Below are positions 1 to 5,211 of a stretch of 5,211 nucleotides of DNA, piece after piece (position 1 is the stretch's first letter; each line of letters opens with the position of its first letter). The translations under genes and the position numbers were made by a program. Under the pieces are notes generated by a model. It searched no databases. It had not been told where the DNA came from and saw only the letters and a program-made list of their open reading frames with translations. The DNA lies in NCBI GenBank assembly GCA_012842765.1, contig DUWJ01000015.1, positions 1 through 5,211 of the forward strand, given 5' to 3'. This stretch comes from Bacillota bacterium (lineage in GTDB: Bacteria; Bacillota; DTU025).

Positions 1-13
1 GGGCAAACACGCA

Positions 14-45
14 AACATCCCCGGAGCCGCTGCCCCGGGGATGTT
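14..45 (-). terminator. 3'-end hairpin of the operon, probable terminator without a good U tract
   Basis: The arms at 35-45 and 14-24 are perfect 11-base complements. In the minus-strand RNA the stem extends inward by a G-U, a G-C and a C-G pair to 14 pairs closed by a four-base loop (28-31). On the plus strand the G-U position becomes an A-C mismatch, so the structure is complete only in the transcript of the tetR-side operon. It lies about 60 bases past the tetR stop codon. The tail after the hairpin is only moderately U-rich (TGCGTGTTTGCCC), so it may terminate weakly or mainly protect the RNA 3' end. Confidence 0.65.
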
Positions 46-105
46 CTATCAACATCTTTCCGTTGTTCAATTACAGCCAATTGCGCTGTCTACAACCCGT
101 GTATG

Positions 106-696
106 CTACGCAACGACAATGCCACGCAGCGTTATGCCCTTCACTCCATGGAGAACACGTTCTGCCCACATCTCGTCTCCGATTCCTGTGGCCCATCCCA
201 AGGCCGCTGTGGCAAGAGATGACACAATCGATTGTGTTATAGCATCAGTGTCTACGTTGTCGATACGGCCCATAGATTTACCCCTTGCTACTACGTCTTC
301 TATGATGTCGACGAACCTGTGCCAATAAACGACCACGTCACTTGCCCACTCTCGCCCCGGGGCCAATGCTTCCTTAAACAGCAAGTACATGAAGTCGTCG
401 AAAGTCTGGGCATAGTCTATCAGCGCGTCAAATATGGCGCTGAGCTGCTCCACAGGATCAGTGCTGCGCAAGGTTGCTCCCTCAACGTCCTCTATTAAGG
501 CATCGAGTCCGTTTTCGATGATAGCGGAAAACAGATTGCTCTTGCTCTTGAAATGGTAGTAGACAGTGCCCTTAGCCACCCCTGCCTCCAAGGCTATCTG
601 ATCCATGGATGCAGCATCATATCCCTTTTCGGCGAATACACGCACTGCCGTGCGGCATATGATGCCCCGTGTTCCCATTCCGTAGCATTGTGTCAC
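106..696 (-). CDS. TetR/AcrR-family transcriptional regulator
   Basis: A 196-residue protein of normal TetR length, probably a dimeric ligand-responsive repressor. The N-terminal DNA-binding domain is clear at about residues 10-56: a helix with RTAVRVFAEKGYDAAS, then the helix-turn-helix MDQIALEAGVAKGTVYYHF (31-49), followed by KSKSNLF. The rest (about 57-196) is the helical ligand-binding and dimerisation domain, which diverges too much between family members to predict the ligand. The chosen start is GTG at 694-696, six bases after the stop of the upstream gene. Its Shine-Dalgarno-like bases (AAGGGGTAGG, 702-711) overlap the last codons of that gene, suggesting translational coupling. An internal ATG at codon 7 is possible but has worse ribosome-site spacing. 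As last gene of the operon it probably represses the promoter upstream of the exporter through the palindrome at 4905-4920. Family call is secure; target and ligand are inferred. Confidence 0.95.
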   Translation of the reverse strand: MTQCYGMGTRGIICRTAVRVFAEKGYDAASMDQIALEAGVAKGTVYYHFKSKSNLFSAIIENGLDALIEDVEGATLRSTDPVEQLSAIFDALIDYAQTFDDFMYLLFKEALAPGREWASDVVVYWHRFVDIIEDVVARGKSMGRIDNVDTDAITQSIVSSLATAALGWATGIGDEMWAERVLHGVKGITLRGIVVA

Positions 697-701
697 AACA
701 A

Positions 702-711
702 CCTACCCCTT
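702..711 (-). promoter_or_regulatory. Ribosome binding site of the tetR gene, embedded in the upstream gene's end
   Basis: AAGGGGTAGG on the minus strand ends five bases before the GTG start at 696. It contains the stop codon TAG (703-705) of the exported coiled-coil protein gene. Ribosomes ending that gene finish on the site that starts tetR, which favours coupled synthesis. Confidence 0.5.
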
Positions 712-2739
712 GTTCGAGGGGGCCTTCACCTTCATCAGAAAGCGAACCTCGCCGGCGGCACCTGCGGGCTTCCCTTCGAACGTGTCATATTGATCGAGGC
801 GCACTTTCATAGCATCCAATTGAGCCTTAGCCTTCAGCGCCTCAGCGAGCCCTTCGTTTATGCCCTTCTTCATCTCCGACGTGCCCTCATTTCGTATCCT
901 GCCCAACCCGGAAGCAAGCTCCTTGGTGCCAGCAGTCAGCTCAACGGTTCCGTTGCTCAACTTGCTGATACCATCGACGAGAGCCTCGAGACCGGATACT
1001 GCAGTATCAAGCCCGGGCACATTCTGACCGTCGACTGTACCGCCCACAGCAAGAAGGCTCAACCCAGTCTTGAGATCATGCGCTCCTTCATCGAGTTTGC
1101 GCAAGTTATCGCATATCTCATCTATGCTAGGCACCTCGTGGCCTTGCACTGTGCCTCCATATAGGAGTGCATTGAGAACCTCTACGGCCCCCATGGCCTG
1201 GTTGAGGTAATCATCCACGGAATCCAGCGACACCTTTGATAGCTGGCTCGATGCCAGCGAAATGGCGATCTTAGCCTTGCTTCCCACGGAGGCCACACTC
1301 TTTGCGTCCTCCGCAAGCTCATCGATGCTCGGCACCTGTGAGAATCCAACCCTGCCTCCCGATTTGGCGGTCTCAAGAAGGGCGTCCTGCTTCTTGATGG
1401 AAGACTCCAGTTTCTTGTACTGCAGCGATTTCGTTATCTCCGGATTCGACTTGGCAAGCGCCTCAAGCGCAGCCATAGACTCCGAACTAGCCGACTTTGC
1501 CTGGGTTATCGTCTGCGAGCAACTGGACAACCCCTTGGATACCCTTTGCGCCTTGTCATTGAGTTCGGTCGCCTGTTCCAAAAGCTTAGGCGCCAATTCC
1601 GCCGCTGTGCCAAGTTGATCCATTGGCAGCGACGACATCGCCTCGGATATCGTATCGGAAAGTTTGACCAGGATCGGCTTGGCTGACTCGACCAATTCTA
1701 TCAGCTGTTTGGGTTTTTCGAGCATCTCCGGGGTAATAGCGTCATTCATCGTCTTTGCGATCGTCCAGTGGGCATCTGCCAGCTTGCTGAGGTCAGACAC
1801 CCCATTTCCGATTGCAATCATGCCGTCCGCTACCTGAGCCTGCCCGTCAGCAAGCTTCAGCGTGCCCGACTGAGCCTGTTCAATGGCGGAATCGAGCTGA
1901 TCAACTCCGGACGCCAACATCCCAAGCGCGTCGATCGCCGTATCCAGCAACTCTTCGAGCTGAGGAATTGGAGGCATCGAAGGTATGACGGTGACATCAA
2001 TATCGTTCAGCTGGATATTCTCGCCTTCCAGAACCAACGTGCACGAGGCATCCGGGTTGGGCATCAACGTCCAGTTGATCTTGAGGCTCTTGCCAGCCAG
2101 AACCGTAGTGGCGTCAGGCGCCTGTATAAGCGTGTAGTCTGGAAGAGGCACATCCGTCGATACCTGCACTATCATTGGAACGCAAACATTCTCGGCAAAC
2201 GCAGTATTCTTGCCATCAACCGTATAGCTCAGATTCTCTTTCCTCGCTGTCCTGTTCACGAGATCTACAATCACTTCCAGCCTGCCGGAACTGCCCGGAA
2301 CAGCAGAAGCCGGAACGACCTTGCCGTTAAGCTTGTAGGTAACCTTTACCCCGATCGGAAGCTGTTTTTTCGAAGTTCCGGAGTAGTTTATGTCCGTTAT
2401 CCGAGTGGGGTCGGCATTCCACCTGAGCCCGCCGGAAACAACGGCCGGAACCTCGGCATTCCTGAGGTTTACAGGATTCTCAATATTCCCAGGGTCAAAA
2501 ACAGATACCGGGCCACCCTGCGGAACTCTGATCCAGTCCACTACGGTAGTGGACTCGGGCATGCCATCAGACGCCAGGACGCAAAAGACCGTCTCATACT
2601 CCTGTATTCTTCCATAAGTCCCTGAAGTGCCCGAAGTCTCCGAGACTCCTCCCGGCGACTGTGCCATGCCCACACTGCAGAGCATGAGGATCGCACAGGC
2701 GCCTATTACAGCCGTGATCTTGGCAGTCCTATTCTTCAA
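703..2739 (-). CDS. Exported coiled-coil protein with xxxLxxG heptad repeats, partner of the MMPL transporter
   Basis: A 678-residue secreted protein of unknown biochemical role. Residues 1-26 form a signal peptide: basic start with K2, R4 and K7, hydrophobic core 8-24, likely cleavage after GMA (26/27). No good lipobox is seen. Residues about 42-255 are a strand-rich domain including VKVTYKLNGKVVP (131-143); from memory this resembles the N-terminal part of exported heptad-repeat proteins of Clostridia. Residues 260-320 are helical with xxxLxxG heptads at 293-313. About 335-520 is mostly helical, Ala/Ser/Lys-rich coiled coil. Further heptads occupy 546-566 and 577-611, interrupted by GGTV..VP motifs. 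The C-terminus carries FEGKPAGAAGEVRFLMK (654-670) and has no membrane helix, unlike YhgE/Pip proteins that share such heptads. Start: TTG with a strong GAGGTGA site six bases upstream, 22 bases after the transporter stop. The position between pump and repressor suggests an extracytoplasmic adaptor or cargo-handling role, which is inference. Confidence 0.9.
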   Translation of the reverse strand: MKNRTAKITAVIGACAILMLCSVGMAQSPGGVSETSGTSGTYGRIQEYETVFCVLASDGMPESTTVVDWIRVPQGGPVSVFDPGNIENPVNLRNAEVPAVVSGGLRWNADPTRITDINYSGTSKKQLPIGVKVTYKLNGKVVPASAVPGSSGRLEVIVDLVNRTARKENLSYTVDGKNTAFAENVCVPMIVQVSTDVPLPDYTLIQAPDATTVLAGKSLKINWTLMPNPDASCTLVLEGENIQLNDIDVTVIPSMPPIPQLEELLDTAIDALGMLASGVDQLDSAIEQAQSGTLKLADGQAQVADGMIAIGNGVSDLSKLADAHWTIAKTMNDAITPEMLEKPKQLIELVESAKPILVKLSDTISEAMSSLPMDQLGTAAELAPKLLEQATELNDKAQRVSKGLSSCSQTITQAKSASSESMAALEALAKSNPEITKSLQYKKLESSIKKQDALLETAKSGGRVGFSQVPSIDELAEDAKSVASVGSKAKIAISLASSQLSKVSLDSVDDYLNQAMGAVEVLNALLYGGTVQGHEVPSIDEICDNLRKLDEGAHDLKTGLSLLAVGGTVDGQNVPGLDTAVSGLEALVDGISKLSNGTVELTAGTKELASGLGRIRNEGTSEMKKGINEGLAEALKAKAQLDAMKVRLDQYDTFEGKPAGAAGEVRFLMKVKAPSNKG
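940..1167 (-). repeat. Tandem 38-residue protein repeat within the coiled-coil gene
   Basis: Residues 525-562 and 563-600 of the exported protein align as two adjacent 38-residue units. Each begins with a GGTVxGxxVP motif (GGTVQGHEVPSID and GGTVDGQNVPGLD) and continues with Leu-x-x-Gly heptads. A partial third copy of the motif (GGRVGFSQVPSIDE) lies at residues 461-474, encoded at about 1318-1359. The similarity is at protein level; the DNA copies have diverged, so this is an old duplication and not a recent DNA repeat. Confidence 0.65.
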
Positions 2740-2745
2740 CGTAAG

Positions 2746-2752
2746 TCACCTC
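2746..2752 (-). promoter_or_regulatory. Ribosome binding site fixing a TTG start
   Basis: GAGGTGA on the minus strand is a strong match to the anti-Shine-Dalgarno complement. It lies six bases before the TTG at 2737-2739, which opens directly into the signal peptide. This supports TTG as the true start of the exported coiled-coil protein. Confidence 0.85.
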
Positions 2753-2761
2753 GTAAAATGA

Positions 2762-4870
2762 TCATTTGTCGTCGGACGCCGCAACAGCCGACGTCCCCGC
2801 CTGTCTCACAGAGTCATGCTTGGGCCATCCGATAGAGGTCTTCTCAAGGATCGGATTGCACACAACCAGCGTGGCAGGGAGCATGAAAGATGTAACCGCC
2901 ACGCTCACCAAAGCACCCCTCGCCAGCAAGAGAGCAAGGTCCTTGATGGCCCTCAGATTGGTGGATGCGTAGACTCCGATTATGGCGCAGAACATTGCCA
3001 GGCCGCTGTTGAGAACCGCAGGCCCGCATTCTGCCACTGTCGACCGCATCGCATCAGGCGGCGCATTCTTGTTCAGCTTTCCCTTAAATGTATTGGTAAC
3101 CAAGATCGCATAGTCCACAGTAGCGCCGAGCTGTATCGCCTCAATCGCCATCCTGGAGAAGAAGAAGACCGGCGCTCCGGTGAAATACGATATTGCCTGG
3201 TTAACCCAGATTGCCACCTTAATAGCGAGTATCAATAGAATTGGCACCGTCCATGACTTGAAGGCTATCGCCACTATGGCAAAGATGCCCGCCATTGAAA
3301 CCCAGTTAACCAAATCAAGGTCCTTGGAGCTGAGATCTTCAAGATCCTTGCCTATCACTGAAGTCCCGGTAAAATAGACCTCTCCAGGCAAATCCTTGAT
3401 AAGCTCCCTCGTTTGCGTTATGAACTCCGGCGTTCTAGGATCGAGAATTGAGCCTTCGAGAGTGATCACGGTGTTTTCATACTCGCCGCCCACGTACTGC
3501 TTGGATACCCCTTCAGGCACGAACTCCACGGGAATCCCGGGGTCGACCACGTCTCCAAGACACGAAGCGTCTTTCACCCCGTCCATCTCTCGGATTTGGC
3601 GCGTGAGTTCTTGCAGCCTCCACTGAGGCACGCTACGAGTTATTATGTATGCCTCCTCCACACTGCCAAGGTCGTCTTTGAACTCCTGGAGGGCCGCAAT
3701 GGAAGGCAGATCCATCGGGAACGTGCTCTCTATATCGTAGCTCGGCTCAATCTTGTTGTATCCGTACAACCCAACCAACGCCAAAACTACGGTGAGGGCA
3801 AATACCGGAACCCTCTGCTCAGTGAGCCAGTCTCCCAACCCTTTGTAGCTTGGAAGAATGACCGGATGATTCCACTTTCCCAAGATTGGATTGAGGGTCA
3901 ACACCAAGCTTGGAAGGATGGTCAGACAGCATATAACCGACAACAGTACGCCGCGTGCCATTAGTATCCCCATATCTGCTCCGAGGGTAATACGCATCAG
4001 CGCCAAAGATCCAAAGCCCACAGCAGTCGTGGTTGCGCTTGACAATACCGCGTTGGCAGTATAGGTTATCGCCCGCACCATGGCTTCTTCAGAGTCATGC
4101 TTCTCGCACTCGGTTTGGAATGTGTGAAGTAGAAAAATACAATAGTCCATGGTAACACCGAGTTGCATAGCCGAAGCCACTGCATTGGTCACATACGACA
4201 CGTCACGCCCTAGCAGGTAGTTGATCCCCATGTTGTAAGCATAGGCCACGCCTATGGTTCCCATGAAGACCAGCGGCATCAAGGGCGACGGCAGGGTCAA
4301 GAACAAGAGGATCAATATGAGCAGGACCGCAGTCCGGACCATGACAGGCGTCTGTTCAACCCCCAAGTCCTTTAGCTCCAGACCGCTGACGAGCGCACCT
4401 ATAACCCATTGTTCCTTGTCAAGCAGGTTCTTGATGTCATTGACCGCACGTTCAGTTCGGGGCGAAACCGCATCCTCCTCGAAATTGACAATGAGGAGTG
4501 TGATCTGGCCCCTGTAGAACTTAGAGACGATATCCTCGCCCAAATAATCATGGGGTATCGTCGGATCGACTAGGTCAGAAAGCCAGAAGACCGAGGAAAC
4601 TCCGTCAACATGCTCGAGTTTCTCCTTCACCTTCAGCACTGCCCAATCAGGCTGATTCCGACAGACTACGAAAGCTCGCTCCGCATACTTGAATTCCTCA
4701 TCGAGGACGTTCATCCCCTCAACGGAATTGAGGTCTTTAGGAAGATACGTGAGCAAGTCGTACTGTACCTTCCTGTGCTGCATCCCGTAGACCGACGGAA
4801 CCAACAGCACGGCAGCGATGATCAGTATCGCCACCCTGTTTTTTACGACAAATTCAGCTAAGCCTTTCAC
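2762..4870 (-). CDS. MMPL/RND-family transporter (proton-driven exporter)
   Basis: A polytopic membrane protein of about 702 residues (numbered from GTG 4870), near the size of short bacterial MMPL proteins and smaller than mycobacterial MmpL proteins. It has two homologous halves and about 12 membrane helices: one near 12-29, an extracytoplasmic domain 30-175, helices 2-6 within 176-325, helix 7 near 354-371, a second extracytoplasmic domain 372-519, and helices 8-12 within 520-671. Each half has the family Asp-Tyr pair: D242-Y243 in QLGVTMDYCIFLL and D586-Y587 in QLGATVDYAILVT. In MmpL3 the equivalent pairs relay protons. Both being intact argues for an active pump. Substrate is unknown; lipids, fatty-acid derivatives and drugs are all known for the family. 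Start: GTG has AGTAGGGA seven bases upstream. An in-frame TTG at 4894 would add eight residues but has only a poor ribosome site. First gene of the operon, followed after 22 bases by the exported coiled-coil gene. Confidence 0.93.
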   Translation of the reverse strand: MKGLAEFVVKNRVAILIIAAVLLVPSVYGMQHRKVQYDLLTYLPKDLNSVEGMNVLDEEFKYAERAFVVCRNQPDWAVLKVKEKLEHVDGVSSVFWLSDLVDPTIPHDYLGEDIVSKFYRGQITLLIVNFEEDAVSPRTERAVNDIKNLLDKEQWVIGALVSGLELKDLGVEQTPVMVRTAVLLILILLFLTLPSPLMPLVFMGTIGVAYAYNMGINYLLGRDVSYVTNAVASAMQLGVTMDYCIFLLHTFQTECEKHDSEEAMVRAITYTANAVLSSATTTAVGFGSLALMRITLGADMGILMARGVLLSVICCLTILPSLVLTLNPILGKWNHPVILPSYKGLGDWLTEQRVPVFALTVVLALVGLYGYNKIEPSYDIESTFPMDLPSIAALQEFKDDLGSVEEAYIITRSVPQWRLQELTRQIREMDGVKDASCLGDVVDPGIPVEFVPEGVSKQYVGGEYENTVITLEGSILDPRTPEFITQTRELIKDLPGEVYFTGTSVIGKDLEDLSSKDLDLVNWVSMAGIFAIVAIAFKSWTVPILLILAIKVAIWVNQAISYFTGAPVFFFSRMAIEAIQLGATVDYAILVTNTFKGKLNKNAPPDAMRSTVAECGPAVLNSGLAMFCAIIGVYASTNLRAIKDLALLLARGALVSVAVTSFMLPATLVVCNPILEKTSIGWPKHDSVRQAGTSAVAASDDK

Positions 4871-4877
4871 TGATGAG

Positions 4878-4885
4878 TCCCTACT
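4878..4885 (-). promoter_or_regulatory. Ribosome binding site favouring the GTG start of the transporter
   Basis: AGTAGGGA on the minus strand lies seven bases before GTG 4868-4870. The alternative in-frame TTG at 4892-4894 has only AAAAAGG, two bases away, which is too close. The nearby ATG at 4888-4890 is out of frame with the transporter. Confidence 0.6.
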
Positions 4886-4904
4886 TCCATACAACGCCTT
4901 TTTA

Positions 4905-4920
4905 TACTGACCGGTCAGTA
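4905..4920. promoter_or_regulatory. Perfect 16-base palindrome, probable TetR-family operator
   Basis: TACTGACCGGTCAGTA is its own reverse complement. Palindromes with a GACCGGTC-type core are typical of TetR-family operators. It begins seven bases beyond the -10 box of the minus-strand promoter, at the expected transcription start, where a bound repressor would block initiation. No second full copy was seen in the window. The regulator encoded at 106-696 is the obvious candidate to bind it, by inference. Confidence 0.85.
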
Positions 4921-4927
4921 CAACGAT

Positions 4928-4956
4928 ATCCTAGTCGCTTATGGCATTAATGTCAA
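4928..4956 (-). promoter_or_regulatory. Sigma-70/SigA-type promoter of the transporter-coiled coil-tetR operon
   Basis: On the minus strand a perfect -35 box TTGACA (4951-4956) is followed by a 17-base spacer and the -10 box TAGGAT (4928-4933), four of six matches to consensus. Transcription should start near 4920-4922, giving a leader of about 50 bases to the GTG start. The start site abuts the palindromic operator, fitting repression by the operon's own TetR protein. Confidence 0.8.
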
Positions 4957-4971
4957 GGGGCAATCTATAAT
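4941..4971 (+). promoter_or_regulatory. Possible divergent promoter for the partial right-hand gene
   Basis: A perfect TATAAT lies at 4966-4971. The best -35 candidate is ATGGCA (4941-4946), four of six matches with a long 19-base spacer, so this is a weak call. If real, it overlaps the -35 region of the leftward promoter, and its RNA would carry a leader of roughly 85 bases before the start at 5063-5066. Confidence 0.3.
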
Positions 4972-5031
4972 ATTCTGAATTTACAAATACGCATAATGCA
5001 GGGATTTTGTGCACGAAACCTTGCACACGGG

Positions 5032-5080
5032 TGGGAGATTACGGTAATTGAGGAGCCTCCCGGTGATGGTCGGGGGCTTC
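5032..5080 (+). promoter_or_regulatory. Competing hairpins over a ribosome binding site, candidate RNA switch
   Basis: Bases 5052-5062 pair with 5071-5080 in a ten-pair GC-rich stem with one bulged base (5058) and one G-U pair. The eight-base loop 5063-5070 holds the GTG and ATG start codons, and the 5' arm includes most of the GAGGAG Shine-Dalgarno site (5050-5055). A competing helix pairs 5032-5037 (TGGGAG) with 5057-5062 (CTCCCG), which would break the first stem and free the site. I do not recognise a known riboswitch class. The pairings are read by eye and not energy-tested. Confidence 0.35.
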
Positions 5081-5211
5081 GTAGCCGAGGGCAAGATTCC
5101 CCAAGGCAACCAAACCATAGAGAATCACAAAACACAACATATCACCGATAACCTAATCTACAGCATTGAGGAAGAATTCAAGCGCCAAGCCAACTTGAGT
5201 TCTGGAAGGAA
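5063..5211 (+). CDS. Partial open reading frame of unknown function, cut by the window end
   Basis: After a TAA at 5045-5047 this frame stays open to the window edge, about 49 codons. GTG (5063) and ATG (5066) are adjacent candidate starts, with GAGGAG at 5050-5055 placed seven and ten bases upstream. The peptide begins MVGGFVAEGKIPQGNQ and continues through NLIYSIEEEFKRQANLSSG. It is mainly polar and helical in character, with no signal peptide or membrane segment in the visible part. The EEFKRQANLSS stretch faintly recalls N-termini of AMP-forming acyl-CoA ligases, but this is too little to assign a function. It runs divergently from the transporter operon. The short length leaves real doubt that it is coding. 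Confidence 0.45.
   Translation, partial: MMVGGFVAEGKIPQGNQTIENHKTQHITDNLIYSIEEEFKRQANLSSGR

Noticed and set aside
73..89. Short inverted repeat ACAGC/GCTGT with a seven-base loop just after the tetR stop codon.
   Set aside because: Five pairs only and no U tract; the hairpin at 14-45 is a far better terminator candidate.
553..1164. Long plus-strand open frame opposite the tetR and coiled-coil genes.
   Set aside because: It is antisense to two well-supported genes, shows no recognisable domain and no ribosome site, and is explained as a shadow of their codon pattern.
1768..2625. 285-codon plus-strand open frame opposite the exported protein.
   Set aside because: The product is rich in Arg, Asn and His with no domain pattern, and the minus-strand frame with signal peptide and heptads is clearly the real gene.
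703..2739. Considered calling the exported protein YhgE/Pip or a phage receptor.
   Set aside because: It shares the heptad type but lacks the C-terminal membrane helices of that family, so only a descriptive name is justified.
4972..4980. Small inverted repeat ATTC-T-GAAT near the divergent promoter, considered as a second operator.
   Set aside because: Half-sites of four bases occur often by chance in AT-rich DNA, and it does not resemble the palindrome at 4905-4920.
5009..5040. GTGCACG-like sequence considered as the 5' end of a group II intron, or the stem as a transposon end.
   Set aside because: Only the first bases resemble the intron consensus GTGYG; no reverse transcriptase, domain V or target duplication is visible in the window.
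4996..5151. Plus-strand open frame from ATG 4996, about 51 codons, overlapping the right-hand partial gene.
   Set aside because: It has no ribosome binding site, its Arg/Gly/Pro-rich product looks like out-of-frame translation, and it ends at a stop while the frame with GAGGAG stays open to the window edge.

Overview
The window carries a compact three-gene operon on the minus strand, read right to left: an MMPL/RND-type membrane exporter (about 2762-4870), an exported coiled-coil protein with Leu-x-x-Gly heptads (703-2739), and a TetR-family repressor (106-696). The gaps are 22 and 6 bases. A strong sigma-70-type promoter (TTGACA, 17 bases, TAGGAT) lies upstream of the exporter. A perfect 16-base palindrome, the probable TetR operator, starts just after the -10 box. 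The simplest reading is an autoregulated efflux or lipid-export operon whose repressor is its own last gene and is released by an unidentified ligand.

The host looks like a bacterium of intermediate GC using clear Shine-Dalgarno sites and many GTG/TTG starts. From memory, the N-terminal domain and heptads of the exported protein resemble proteins common in Clostridia and other Bacillota, so an anaerobic Bacillota-type host is my best guess. No taxonomic marker is present, and this is inference.

Region by region: 1-105 is the 3' end of the operon, with a 14-pair hairpin at 14-45 that is fully paired only in the minus-strand transcript. 106-4870 is the operon. 4871-5062 is the control region, with the minus-strand promoter and operator and a possible weak divergent promoter. 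5063-5211 is the start of a plus-strand open frame cut by the window edge; I cannot name its product. Its ribosome binding site and start codons lie inside a GC-rich hairpin with a competing upstream helix, a possible RNA switch.

How the genes may work together: the exporter has two similar halves, each with an extracytoplasmic domain and an Asp-Tyr pair in a membrane helix, as expected of a proton-driven MMPL pump. The 678-residue secreted partner has no second membrane anchor and could be an extracytoplasmic adaptor or cargo-handling factor. This pairing of a pump with a separate heptad-repeat protein is the least characterised part of the window.
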